Shown here in pieces: positions 19,500-27,787 of a stretch of DNA of 55,000 bases (position 1 is the stretch's first letter; the number at the start of each line of letters is the position of its first letter). The stretch comes from Paracoccus shandongensis (GTDB lineage: Bacteria > Pseudomonadota > Alphaproteobacteria > Rhodobacterales > Rhodobacteraceae). The notes beneath the pieces were generated by a model that made no database searches, had not been told where the DNA came from, and was given only the letters and a program-made list of their open reading frames with translations. The position numbers and the translations under genes are program-made. The stretch covers positions 1 through 55,000 of the forward strand of contig NZ_JAFLRK010000017.1 of the NCBI RefSeq assembly GCF_017315735.1. The letters are read 5' to 3'.

Positions 19500-19547
19500 C
19501 CATGGCGCAGGTTCCCACGGATCATCGGATACAAGGGGCTTGCTCAT
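19500..19547 (-). mobile_element. Possible IS5-type transposase N-terminal scrap
   Basis: The minus strand reads MSKPLVSDDPWEP, close to the usual opening of IS5-group transposases (MSKPLVSDxLWE). Similarity stops after about 13 residues and no further transposase motif or inverted repeat follows. It may be the edge of an old insertion between the IclR gene and the TRAP operon. The surrounding interval 19384-19585 otherwise holds no gene; a GC hairpin at 19448-19463 has no T-run. Confidence 0.3.
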
Positions 19548-19585
19548 GGCCTCTCAGCACATGAGCAGCGGTTGGTCAGACGCTC

Positions 19586-20857
19586 CTAGACCAGCGCCAG
19601 CGAGAACCATGGCACGTAGGTGACAAGAAGCAGCGCAACAAGGATCGCCAGAAGGAAGGGCCAGCCGTCGCGCATGAAGGCGGGGATCGAGACGCGCGAC
19701 AGGTTGCAGACCAGCAGAAGAACCGTTCCGACCGGCGGTGTCAGGGTGCCGATGGACAGGTTCAGGATCATGATGAGCCCGAAGTGAACCGGGTCGATCC
19801 CCAGTTGCAGCACCACCGGCTTGAGCAGCGGCACAAGGATGATCATGATCGCGGTGCCCTCGATGAACATGCCAAGCCCCAGAAGCAGGATGTTCACAAG
19901 CAGCAGGAAGACATAAGGGTTCGTCGTGATGGAGGTGATGAACTCCGCCATGCCGATCCCCGCCCGCTCCAGCGAGAAGATCCAGGCCAGGGCCGAACTG
20001 GTCATGATGACCAGCAGGATCGCCGCGGTCTGCCGGGCGGTCTCGGTAAAGGCCGAGGTCACGTCCGATATCCTCATCTCGCGATAAACGAAGATGCCGA
20101 TGATCAGGGTGACGATGGTCGCGATGGCCCCGGCCTCGGTCGGCGTGAAGATCGCAAAGCGGATGCCGCCCACGATCACCACGACCAGCAGCAGCGCGGG
20201 CCAGGCGCCGGCGAAGGTCCGGCCCGTCTCGCCCCAGCTTGGCCAGGCCTCGCGCGAGGGCTTGTAGCCGTTCTTCTTGGCCACGATCCAGACGGTGAAC
20301 AGCAGCAGCACGCAGCACAGCAGCCCCGGCAGGATCCCCGCCGCGAACATCGAGCCGATCGAGACATCCGCCACCAGGCCATAGACGATCAGCGCGATCC
20401 CCGGCGGGATGATCGGCGTGATCAGCGAGGAACAGGCGGTGATCGCGGCCGCGACGGACCGCTTGTAGCCCTGCCGTTCCATTTCCGGGACGACCATCCG
20501 GCACATCATCGCCGCATCGGCGAGGTTCGAGGCCGAGATGCCGCCCATCAGGGTCGAGAGCATGACGTTGGTATGCCCCAGGCCGCCCGTCAGCCGCCCG
20601 ACCAGAAGGTCCGCAAGCCGCAGCAGGCGGATGGCGACGCCCGCGGATCCCAGAAGCGTGCCCAGCAGGACAAAGAACGGGATCGCCAGAAGCGACGGGT
20701 TTTCAGCGGGGGACATGAACCGCTGCACCGCGATGGCAAGCGGCACGTCGGAAAAGCCGATGAAATAGATGAGGATCCCCACAAACATCGCAAGGTAGAT
20801 GCGCATGTTCAGCATGAACAGCGCCAGCATGATCGGGATGATGATGAACCACGTCAT
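19586..20857 (-). CDS. dctM: TRAP transporter large permease (DctM)
   Basis: A 423-residue membrane protein with the DctM family pattern: LGTLLGSAGVAIRLLRLADLL near 65, STLMGGISASNLADAAMM near 101 and ITPIIPPGIALIVYG near 146, and about 12 membrane segments. It is the sodium-coupled transport channel of a tripartite ATP-independent (TRAP) system. The small permease and binding protein genes precede it in the same operon, and a sugar-acid catabolic set lies just beyond, so the substrate is probably a hexonate or hexuronate. Confidence 0.93.
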   Translation of the reverse strand: MTWFIIIPIMLALFMLNMRIYLAMFVGILIYFIGFSDVPLAIAVQRFMSPAENPSLLAIPFFVLLGTLLGSAGVAIRLLRLADLLVGRLTGGLGHTNVMLSTLMGGISASNLADAAMMCRMVVPEMERQGYKRSVAAAITACSSLITPIIPPGIALIVYGLVADVSIGSMFAAGILPGLLCCVLLLFTVWIVAKKNGYKPSREAWPSWGETGRTFAGAWPALLLVVVIVGGIRFAIFTPTEAGAIATIVTLIIGIFVYREMRISDVTSAFTETARQTAAILLVIMTSSALAWIFSLERAGIGMAEFITSITTNPYVFLLLVNILLLGLGMFIEGTAIMIILVPLLKPVVLQLGIDPVHFGLIMILNLSIGTLTPPVGTVLLLVCNLSRVSIPAFMRDGWPFLLAILVALLLVTYVPWFSLALV

Positions 20858-20874
20858 TCCAAATCTCCAAAGCG

Positions 20875-21351
20875 TCAGTGACGTGTTTCTTCTTCGACAG
20901 GCTCGGCGGACCCTGGCGCGACCAGCCGCCAGAGAACGACAAGAGCCGTCAGCCCGGCGCCCACGACAACGGCGAGGTCAAGCCAGAACCAGGAAATCCG
21001 CAGGATCTGCGTCCGCTTGAAGGCCGCGCTCTGGCCAAGCTGCCAGCCCAGCCAGGCCATCCAGACCAGCACCCCCGCCGAGGCAAGGCCCACGACGATC
21101 TCGATCGCGCGGCGGGGTCCGGACGGAAGGGCGCCCACGGCGAAATCGATGGTCAGGTGCTGGCGCCGCCACTCGCAGGAGATCGCGCCCAGCATGATGA
21201 TCCAGATCATCAGGAAGCCGGAAATCTCCTCGGTCCACTGGAACGGCGCACCCATGACATAGCGCATGAACACCGCAAGCGCCGTGACGCCCACAAGAAT
21301 GGCAATAAGCACGCCGCCGATGGCGGAGGCGAGTGTCGCGACAAGCTTCAT
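20875..21351 (-). CDS. dctQ: TRAP transporter small permease (DctQ)
   Basis: A 158-residue protein with four membrane segments and the DctQ family features FMRYVMGAPFQWTEEISGF near 30 and a central RRQHLTIDFAVG near 65. It forms the membrane complex with DctM, encoded 17 bases downstream, and takes substrate from the DctP protein encoded upstream. Confidence 0.92.
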   Translation of the reverse strand: MKLVATLASAIGGVLIAILVGVTALAVFMRYVMGAPFQWTEEISGFLMIWIIMLGAISCEWRRQHLTIDFAVGALPSGPRRAIEIVVGLASAGVLVWMAWLGWQLGQSAAFKRTQILRISWFWLDLAVVVGAGLTALVVLWRLVAPGSAEPVEEETRH

Positions 21352-21411
21352 TGGTCACAAATCCTGTTGAAGAAAGGCCCGCCGCCCCGAAAGGCGGCGG
21401 GCGATGCGGGA

Positions 21412-22383
21412 TCACTGGGCCAGTTGCGCCTGGATCTGCTGGTAAAGGCCGTCGGACCATTCGGGGAACATGTCATAGAAGGCCATGGCCTTTTCCTTGA
21501 AGGGCGCAAGGTCGGGATAGGTGATCTCAACCCCCTGGGCCTTCATGTCTTCCAGGATCTTCTGGTCGGTCGCGGCGGCGAGTTCCTGGCTGTAGAGGCC
21601 CGCCTGATAGCCGGTCTCGTGCAGCATCTCGACCACCTCGGGATCGAGGGTCGAGAAGAACGCCTCGCCCCCCAGCCAGAGCGAGGTGTTGGTCAGATAG
21701 CCGATCATCGACAGGTGCTTGGCCTGTTCATGCAGCTTTTGGCCGTAAAGCACCGGCAGCGGGTTTTCCACGCCGTCGATCACGCCCTGCGTCAGCGCCG
21801 GATAGACATCGCCCAGCGGCATCGGCGTCGGCGTGCCGCCCATCACCTCGATCGCGCGGATCTGCATGGGGTTGTTCGGAACGCGGATCTTCAGCCCTTC
21901 CAGGTCGGCGGGTTTCTCGACCTTGCGGTTGGCAAGAAGCTGGCGCGTCCCGTAGAGATAGTTGGAGATGACGATATGGACGCCCTTCTCGCGAAGCTCG
22001 GCTTCCTTCTGCTTGAACCAGTCGGATTCGTAGATCCGGAAAAGCGCCTCCGGGCTGTCGGTCAGGTACGGGCCGAACAGGATACCCAGGTCAGGATCGT
22101 AGTCGGTCAGGAAGGCGACATCGGCGATGGTGATGACGTTCACCCCCATCAGGCCCTGTTCGATCACGTCCTGTTTCGCGCCAAGCTGCGAGGACGGGTA
22201 AAGCTCCAGCTTGACCTCGCCGTCCGAGGCCTTGTCCACCAGTTCGGCCCAGCGGTTCATCACCAGGTCGGCCGGTTCGCCCGGATTGTTCTCGTAGGCG
22301 ACCTTCACGGTCACCTCCTGGGCAAGCAGGGGCTGCGCGGCAAGCGCAAGCGCCGTGGTCAGGGCAAGGGCAGTGATCTTCAT
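21412..22383 (-). CDS. dctP: TRAP transporter substrate-binding protein (DctP)
   Basis: A 323-residue periplasmic protein with a Sec signal peptide (MKITALALTTALALAAQPLL, cleavage near AQ/EV). Family features include the conserved arginine helix KIRVPNNPMQIRAIEVMGG near 150, which binds the substrate carboxylate, and MPLGDVYPALTQGVIDGVE near 175. ATG 22383 is well supported by GGGAGGAACC just upstream. It is the specificity component of the TRAP system; the linked aldonate/hexuronate genes suggest a sugar acid as ligand. Confidence 0.93.
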   Translation of the reverse strand: MKITALALTTALALAAQPLLAQEVTVKVAYENNPGEPADLVMNRWAELVDKASDGEVKLELYPSSQLGAKQDVIEQGLMGVNVITIADVAFLTDYDPDLGILFGPYLTDSPEALFRIYESDWFKQKEAELREKGVHIVISNYLYGTRQLLANRKVEKPADLEGLKIRVPNNPMQIRAIEVMGGTPTPMPLGDVYPALTQGVIDGVENPLPVLYGQKLHEQAKHLSMIGYLTNTSLWLGGEAFFSTLDPEVVEMLHETGYQAGLYSQELAAATDQKILEDMKAQGVEITYPDLAPFKEKAMAFYDMFPEWSDGLYQQIQAQLAQ

Positions 22384-22402
22384 GGTTCCTCCCGGATGTT
22401 GA

Positions 22403-23095
22403 TCAGGATGCTGCGCCGGTCCGGTCGCCCGCCTGTGCGGCGAGGACCGAGCCGGAATGGTCGAAATGCGCATTCAGCGCGCCTGCAAGCCGCGCGCCGT
22501 CGCGCGCCCTCAGGGCCTCGATGATGCGCTCGTGCTGCGCGCAGGCCGTTTCGGTGTCGAGGCGGCGGGTTTTCCCGATTTCCAGGTAATAGCGGATCGT
22601 CACCGCCATGACCTGATAAAGGCTCAGCAAAACCGCGTTCCGCGAGGCCGCGACAAGGCACAGGTGGAATTCGTAGTCATGGCCCGCCGCCTCCGAGACG
22701 GTAAGCGCCGAGGCCAGGGAACGGTTGGCGTCTTCCATCCGCTTCAGGATCGCGTCGTCCACGCCGCCCACGGCAAAGGCCGCGGCGCCCGTCTCGACGA
22801 TGCGCCGGAAGTTCAGGACATCGCCCATGGCCTGGGGCGACGTGTCGAAATGCTGCGAAAAGACCTCGAACACCGCGTCGAAATCCGGCTGCCGGACCTT
22901 TGCCCCGCGCTTGGTCTTCTCGATCAGGCCGAAGGCCTCCAGGTGGATCATCGTCTCGCGGATGGTGTTGCGCGCCACCCCGAAACGCTCGGCAAGCTCT
23001 CTCTCGTTCGGCAGGGCATCGCCGGGGGCATAGCGCTCGACGATCTCCTTGCGGAGCACTTTCCGGATGTCCTCGACGGCTGACGTTCCTGCCAC
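22403..23095 (-). CDS. GntR family regulator, FadR/FCD subfamily
   Basis: A 230-residue regulator with one winged helix (PNERELAERFGVARNTIRET as HTH, about residues 28-50) and a C-terminal FCD ligand domain. The start is set at GTG 23095 (VAGTSAVEDIRK): a strong GGGGGAGGGG site precedes it, and the ATG at 23167 would run the coding region through the palindromic operator at 23117-23137. It lies just upstream of dctP in the same direction, so it probably regulates the TRAP operon and itself, with hexonate or hexuronate as likely signal. Confidence 0.85.
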   Translation of the reverse strand: MAGTSAVEDIRKVLRKEIVERYAPGDALPNERELAERFGVARNTIRETMIHLEAFGLIEKTKRGAKVRQPDFDAVFEVFSQHFDTSPQAMGDVLNFRRIVETGAAAFAVGGVDDAILKRMEDANRSLASALTVSEAAGHDYEFHLCLVAASRNAVLLSLYQVMAVTIRYYLEIGKTRRLDTETACAQHERIIEALRARDGARLAGALNAHFDHSGSVLAAQAGDRTGAAS

Positions 23096-23116
23096 CGGCG
23101 CCCCTCCCCCTGGCGT

Positions 23117-23137
23117 TTGGTCCTGTGGTTGGACCAA
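23117..23137. promoter_or_regulatory. FadR-type operator palindrome
   Basis: TTGGTCC and GGACCAA form a perfect 7+7 inverted repeat around a 7-base spacer, and an overlapping compact TTGGACCAA is also symmetrical. TTGGT/ACCAA half-sites are the established binding pattern of FadR-subfamily GntR regulators. It sits 21 bases before the GTG start of the FCD regulator, suggesting autoregulation and control of the downstream TRAP genes. Confidence 0.65.
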
Positions 23138-23200
23138 GCAAGTCTCGCATCGGAAGGAAAGAGTCAACGCCCCGTTTTCAGATTTTGACGCCAGCGCCCC

Positions 23201-24088
23201 TCAGTCCGCCCAGCGGACCGAGGCGATCAGCGTGCGATGCGCCGTCGCAAGATGTGTGGACAGCGCGGCCCGTGCTGCCGCCCCGTCCCCGGCCAGGACC
23301 GCGCGGATGATCGCCAGATGCTCGGCGGCGGCGGCGCGGTTTCGCCGCATCTCGTCCTGCTTGTTCCACAGGTAATGGTAATGGACGATGATCGCGATGG
23401 TGCGGCTGAAATCGGCGATGAAGCGGTTGCGGGCGCCGCGGCAGATCAGGGCATGAAAGGCCGCGTCCAGCCGCGGAAAGGCCAGCGCCGCCGCCTCGTC
23501 GCCCGCCACCACCGCTTCATGCGCGGGGATCATGCCTTCAAAATCCGCGCGCAGGGTCTTGTCCGCCAGAAGGCGGTCCAGCGCGCGGGCCTCGAAGATC
23601 TGGCGGACCTCGAACATCTCCTCGGCGAAGTCGCGGGTGAAGCCCTTCAGGATCCAGTGGCGGTTGGGCTGCTTGGTGATCAGGCCGAAGGGCTCGAAGC
23701 GGATCAGGAATTCCCGCACCGCGCCCAGCGGCATTCCGAAGCGCCGCGCCAGGTCGCTTTCGTTCAGGATCGTGCCCGGCGGGATGTCGCCTTGCAGCAC
23801 CCAGGCCAGGAACATCTCCTCGACCTGCGCCTGCAGGGCCCTGGTCTCGTCCTCGTCGAAATAGTCCGACGGGCCGGGCGCGCGCAGCAGCCGCTTTTCC
23901 CGCCCTTCCCAGGTCAGAAGCCCCTTTTCGGCCAGATGCGCCAGCACCGCCCGCACCGTTGTCCGGCTGGCGTCCAGCCTGCGCGCCAGGTCGGCCTCCG
24001 ACCCCAGCGTGGTGCCCGGCTCAAGCGCCTCCAGCATCCCCAGAAGCCGGTTGCACAGCCCTTTGAACAGCCGATTGTCGCGGGCCAT
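23201..24088 (-). CDS. GntR family regulator with two winged-helix domains and an FCD domain
   Basis: A 295-residue protein that appears to contain two GntR-like winged helices: residues about 8-68 (EADLARRLDASRTTVRAVLA) and about 90-148 (ESDLARRFGMPLGAVREFLI), followed by an FCD ligand domain from about 152. Ordinary GntR/FCD proteins have one such domain and about 230 residues. A second protein of this layout is encoded at 39956-40984, sharing the second-wing pattern with HWI. It is divergent from the dehydrogenase/uxaBA genes, which it likely controls. Confidence 0.8.
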   Translation of the reverse strand: MARDNRLFKGLCNRLLGMLEALEPGTTLGSEADLARRLDASRTTVRAVLAHLAEKGLLTWEGREKRLLRAPGPSDYFDEDETRALQAQVEEMFLAWVLQGDIPPGTILNESDLARRFGMPLGAVREFLIRFEPFGLITKQPNRHWILKGFTRDFAEEMFEVRQIFEARALDRLLADKTLRADFEGMIPAHEAVVAGDEAAALAFPRLDAAFHALICRGARNRFIADFSRTIAIIVHYHYLWNKQDEMRRNRAAAAEHLAIIRAVLAGDGAAARAALSTHLATAHRTLIASVRWAD

Positions 24089-24125
24089 GCCGCTCTCCCG
24101 TTGCAGCCATGTCGGTTAATGTGTA

Positions 24126-24138
24126 TTTATTGCATAAA
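24126..24138. promoter_or_regulatory. AT-rich inverted repeat in divergent promoter region
   Basis: TTTAT-TGC-ATAAA lies in the 84-base gap between the tandem winged-helix regulator and the dehydrogenase gene, in an unusually AT-rich patch. It may be an operator or overlap a -10 element. The evidence is symmetry and position only. Confidence 0.3.
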
Positions 24139-24172
24139 GAACCAAATCACCAGCTTTCCCGAAGGAATGACG

Positions 24173-25165
24173 ATGACTGCGATGAAGGCGCTTCTTTGCG
24201 TGGAGCCCGGCACCTTGCACCTGACCACGCGTCCGCGCCCCGAGGCGAAGCCGGGGCATGTCCGGGTGCGGATCGGCCATGTCGGGATTTGCGGGACCGA
24301 CTATCACATCTATGGCGGGCAGCAGCCCTTCCTTAACTATCCGCGCGTCATGGGGCACGAGCTGTCCGGGCGGGCGCTGGAAGCCTCGGCCGACGGGCGC
24401 ATCGGGGAAGGCGATCTTGTCGTCATCAACCCCTACCTGACCTGCGGCACCTGCCGCGCCTGCGCCAACGCAAAGCCGAACTGCTGCGAGAACATCGCCG
24501 TGCTGGGCGTCCATGCCGACGGCGGCATGTGCGAGGAGATCGTGGTGCCGGAAGGCAACCTCTACCCGGCGGAAGGCCTGTCCGAGAAGGCCGCCGCCAT
24601 GGTCGAGTTCCTGGCCATCGGCGCGCATGGCGTCTCTCGCGCCCGCATCCGCCCCGGCAGCACGGCGCTGGTGGTGGGCGCGGGTCCGATCGGCCTGGGC
24701 GCCGCGCTGTTTGCCGCGATCGACGGGGCGCGGGTCACGCTGCGCGACACCTCGGCCGACCGGCTGGCGCTGGCGAAGACGGTTCTTCCCGATGCCACCG
24801 TCGAGCTTGTGGGCCAGGAAGCGCCCGGCGCCTATGACACGGTGTTCGACGCCACCGGCAACATCCATGCGATGAATGCCGGGCTGGCCTGGGTGGGCCA
24901 TGGCGGGGCCTATGTGCTGCTGTCCGTGGTGAAGGGCGACCTGGCCTTTGCCGATCCCGAGTTCCACAAGCGCGAAACCACGCTTTTCGCCAGCCGCAAC
25001 GCGCTGAAGTCGGATTTCGAACATGTAATGGCCTGCATCCGCGACGGCCGGGTGCCGGTCGATGCGCTTGCCACGCATGAAACAAGCTTCGAGGATGCGG
25101 TGACGAACCTGCCCCTCTGGGCGAATGACCGCGGCACCCTTGTGAAGGCGATCATCCGTGTCTGA
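24173..25165 (+). CDS. Zinc-dependent alcohol/polyol dehydrogenase, probably aldonate oxidoreductase
   Basis: A 330-residue medium-chain dehydrogenase. Catalytic zinc ligands C40 (GICGTD) and H62-E63 (VMGHELSG) and structural-zinc cysteines C91, C94, C97 and C105 are all present, with the NAD motif VVGAGPIGLGAALFA near 165. ATG 24173 suits the AAGGA site; ATG 24167 is too close. Next to tagaturonate reductase-like and altronate dehydratase genes, the likely reaction is oxidation of L-galactonate (or L-gulonate) to tagaturonate (or fructuronate), as in E. coli LgoD; this is an inference from context. It overlaps the next gene by 8 bases. Confidence 0.8.
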   Translation: MTAMKALLCVEPGTLHLTTRPRPEAKPGHVRVRIGHVGICGTDYHIYGGQQPFLNYPRVMGHELSGRALEASADGRIGEGDLVVINPYLTCGTCRACANAKPNCCENIAVLGVHADGGMCEEIVVPEGNLYPAEGLSEKAAAMVEFLAIGAHGVSRARIRPGSTALVVGAGPIGLGAALFAAIDGARVTLRDTSADRLALAKTVLPDATVELVGQEAPGAYDTVFDATGNIHAMNAGLAWVGHGGAYVLLSVVKGDLAFADPEFHKRETTLFASRNALKSDFEHVMACIRDGRVPVDALATHETSFEDAVTNLPLWANDRGTLVKAIIRV

Positions 25166-26252
25166 GACCCCGGTCGTCCAGTTCGGCACCAGCCGCTTTC
25201 TTCAGGCCCATGCCGACCTTTTCTTCGCCGAGGCGGAAACGCCGGTTGCCGTCACCGTCGTCCACTCCTCGGGCGATCCGGCCCGCGCCGGACGCTTGGG
25301 CGCGCTTGCCGCCCCCGAAGGCTATCCGGTGCGGATCCGGGGGATCCTGGACGGCCGGACCGTGGACGAGGAGCGCCGCGTGACCTCGGTCAGGCGCACC
25401 CTGTCCACCGCCACCGACTGGGATGACCTGTCGCGCATCGTCACGCATGAGGCGAAGGCGATCCTGTCCAACACGGGCGACCGGGGATATCTGCCGTCCC
25501 CCGCCGATACCGGGCCGGTCCCCACGCAGGCGATGAGCTATCCGGCCAAGCTGTTCCACCTTCTTGCCGCGCGGCAGGCCGCCGGCGCCGGGCCGCTGTC
25601 GATCTTTCCGATGGAACTGGTCCCGGAAAACGGCCGCGTGCTGAAGGCCCGCGTGCTGGAGATCGCCGCCGCGAACGGGGCATCCCCCGACCTGCGCGAT
25701 TGGCTGGATGCCTGCACCTGGGTCAATTCGCTGGTGGACCGCATCGTGTCGGAACCGATCGAGCCTGCGGGCGCGGTGGCCGAACCCTATGCGCTGTGGG
25801 CGATCGAGGCCGGGCCGGGGGTCGCCGCCCCCTGCATCCATCCCGCCGTGCAAGTGGTCCCGGACCTGGAGGAGATCGAGCGTCTGAAGCTTCATATCCT
25901 CAACCTGGGCCATACCGTCCTGGCCGACATCTGGCGGCGCGAGGGCAGCCAGCCCGACCGCTTCGTCCGCCAGATGATGCAGGGCCAGCCCTGGGCGGAA
26001 CTGGACGCGATCTATCGCCAGGAAGTGCTGCCCGGTTTCGCGGCCAGGGGTCACGCCGACAAGGCCGCGGCCTATCTGCAAACCACCCTGGACCGCTTCC
26101 GCAACCCGTTCCTGGACCACCGCGTCGCCGACATCGCGCAGAACCACGCCCAGAAGGCCGAGCGCCGGATCCAGGCCTTCATCGATTGGGTCGGTGCCTC
26201 CGGCCCCGCCATGGATCGCCTTCAGGCCATTGTCCAAAGAGCCGCATCATGA
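25158..26252 (+). CDS. uxaB: Mannitol dehydrogenase family oxidoreductase (tagaturonate/fructuronate reductase-like)
   Basis: A 364-residue NAD-dependent polyol-specific long-chain dehydrogenase. The N-terminus VVQFGTSRFLQAHADLF is the family nucleotide-site opening, and KLHILNLGHTVLAD near 247 contains the catalytic Lys-Asn-His cluster. It is shorter than E. coli UxaB (about 480 residues). The GTG start overlaps the dehydrogenase stop, and its end overlaps uxaA as ATGA. Between those two enzymes the expected step is tagaturonate to D-altronate; fructuronate to mannonate is the alternative. Confidence 0.78.
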   Translation: MSETPVVQFGTSRFLQAHADLFFAEAETPVAVTVVHSSGDPARAGRLGALAAPEGYPVRIRGILDGRTVDEERRVTSVRRTLSTATDWDDLSRIVTHEAKAILSNTGDRGYLPSPADTGPVPTQAMSYPAKLFHLLAARQAAGAGPLSIFPMELVPENGRVLKARVLEIAAANGASPDLRDWLDACTWVNSLVDRIVSEPIEPAGAVAEPYALWAIEAGPGVAAPCIHPAVQVVPDLEEIERLKLHILNLGHTVLADIWRREGSQPDRFVRQMMQGQPWAELDAIYRQEVLPGFAARGHADKAAAYLQTTLDRFRNPFLDHRVADIAQNHAQKAERRIQAFIDWVGASGPAMDRLQAIVQRAAS

Positions 26253-27787
26253 CCGACACCGCCCCGCCCCCCGTCATCGGCAAACCCGCCGCCGCGCGCC
26301 CGGCCACCATGCACCTGAGCCCCACCGATACCGTGGCCATCGCGCTGCGTCCGCTGACGGCGGGCGAGGTGCATGGCGGCGTCACGCTGGCCGACGACGT
26401 GCCGCTGGGCCACAAGTTCGCGGTCGTGCCGATGCCCAGGGGCGCGGCGGTGGTCAAGTATGGCCAGATCATGGCCGAGGCCAAGGCGGACATCGCCCCC
26501 GGCCAGCATGTCCATGTCCACAATATCGGCATGGCCGAGCAGCATTCCCATGCCGCCACCCATACCGGCACGATCCACGCCCTGCCGGACCGCACGACCT
26601 TTCAGGGCTATCTGCGGCCCGACGGGCGCGCGGGCACGCGGAACTTCATCGGCATCCTGGCCTCGGTGAACTGTTCATCGACCGTTTGCGGCGCCATCGC
26701 GGATGCGGCGAACCGGACGCTTTTGCCGAAATATCCGGGCATCGACGGCTTTGCCCCCATCGTCCACGACCAGGGCTGCGGCATGGCGAACCAGGGCGAG
26801 GGCTTCGACGCGCTGGTCCGCACGCTGAAGGGCTATCGCGACCATCCGAATTTCGGCGGCGTCCTGATCGTGGGCCTTGGCTGCGAGGTGAACCAGCTGA
26901 CCCTCTACAAGCCGACCGAATGGACGCGAGAGCGTTTCCATACCTTCAACATCCAGGAGGTGGGCGGTTCCGCCTCGGCCGTGCGTCGCGCGCTGGAACT
27001 GCTGGAGCCGATCGCCGCCGCCGCCTCGGGGGACCGGCGCACGGTGCAGCCGGTGTCCAAGCTTGTTCTGGGGATGCAATGCGGCGGCTCGGACGGGTTT
27101 TCCGGCATCACGGCCAACCCGGCGCTTGGCGTGGCATCCGACATGCTGGTCGCGGCGGGGGGAACCTCGATCCTGTCCGAGACGCCCGAGATCTTCGGGG
27201 CCGAGCATCTGCTGATCGCCCGCGGCTCCCCCGAGACGGGCGCCAAGATCAACGCCATGATCGACTGGTGGCGCGACTATACCGAAAAGAACAACGCCTC
27301 GCTTGATAACAACCCCTCGCCCGGGAACAAGAAGGGCGGGCTGACGACGATCCTGGAAAAATCCCTGGGCGCGGTCGCGAAAGGGGGGCTGTCGCCGCTG
27401 GCCGGCGCCTTCGCCTATGCCGAACGCATCGACAGGACCGGCTTCGTCTACATGGACAGCCCCGGCTATGACCCTGTCGCGGCCACAGGCCAGGTCGCGG
27501 CAGGGGCCAACCTGATCGCCTTCACGACGGGGCGCGGATCCTGCTTCGGGGCCAAGCCCGCGCCCTCGATCAAGCTCGCCTCGAACTCCACCCTGTTCCG
27601 CCAGATGCCCGAGGACATGGACATCGACTGCGGCGTGGTCGTGGACGAGGGCGTCAGCCTGGAGGAGATGGGCGCGCGGATCTATGACCTTCTTCTCGAC
27701 ACGGCCTCGGGCAAGAAGTCGAAGTCCGAGGAATTCGGCTATGGCGACAACGAATTCGTGCCGTGGAAGATCGGGGCGGTCCTTTAA
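26249..27787 (+). CDS. uxaA: Altronate dehydratase (UxaA family)
   Basis: A 512-residue protein close in length to E. coli UxaA. It has the N-terminal SAF-type domain (about residues 20-105, with HVHNIGMAEQHSH) and the large dehydratase domain containing DGRAGTRNFIGI, DQGCGMANQGEGF and GMQCGGSDGFSGITANPA. It dehydrates D-altronate to 2-keto-3-deoxy-D-gluconate, using Fe2+. Its overlap with uxaB and the upstream dehydrogenase makes a three-step linear route. Galactarate and sulfolactate dehydratases are relatives, but the neighbours favour altronate. Confidence 0.88.
   Translation: MTDTAPPPVIGKPAAARPATMHLSPTDTVAIALRPLTAGEVHGGVTLADDVPLGHKFAVVPMPRGAAVVKYGQIMAEAKADIAPGQHVHVHNIGMAEQHSHAATHTGTIHALPDRTTFQGYLRPDGRAGTRNFIGILASVNCSSTVCGAIADAANRTLLPKYPGIDGFAPIVHDQGCGMANQGEGFDALVRTLKGYRDHPNFGGVLIVGLGCEVNQLTLYKPTEWTRERFHTFNIQEVGGSASAVRRALELLEPIAAAASGDRRTVQPVSKLVLGMQCGGSDGFSGITANPALGVASDMLVAAGGTSILSETPEIFGAEHLLIARGSPETGAKINAMIDWWRDYTEKNNASLDNNPSPGNKKGGLTTILEKSLGAVAKGGLSPLAGAFAYAERIDRTGFVYMDSPGYDPVAATGQVAAGANLIAFTTGRGSCFGAKPAPSIKLASNSTLFRQMPEDMDIDCGVVVDEGVSLEEMGARIYDLLLDTASGKKSKSEEFGYGDNEFVPWKIGAVL

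Noticed and set aside
20878..22524. Long plus-strand open frame across dctQ and dctP
   Set aside because: Antisense shadow of the TRAP genes, no recognisable domains.
23096..23167. Extended N-terminus of the FadR-type regulator (ATG 23167)
   Set aside because: It would encode through a perfect operator palindrome and lacks a good ribosome site; GTG 23095 is better supported.
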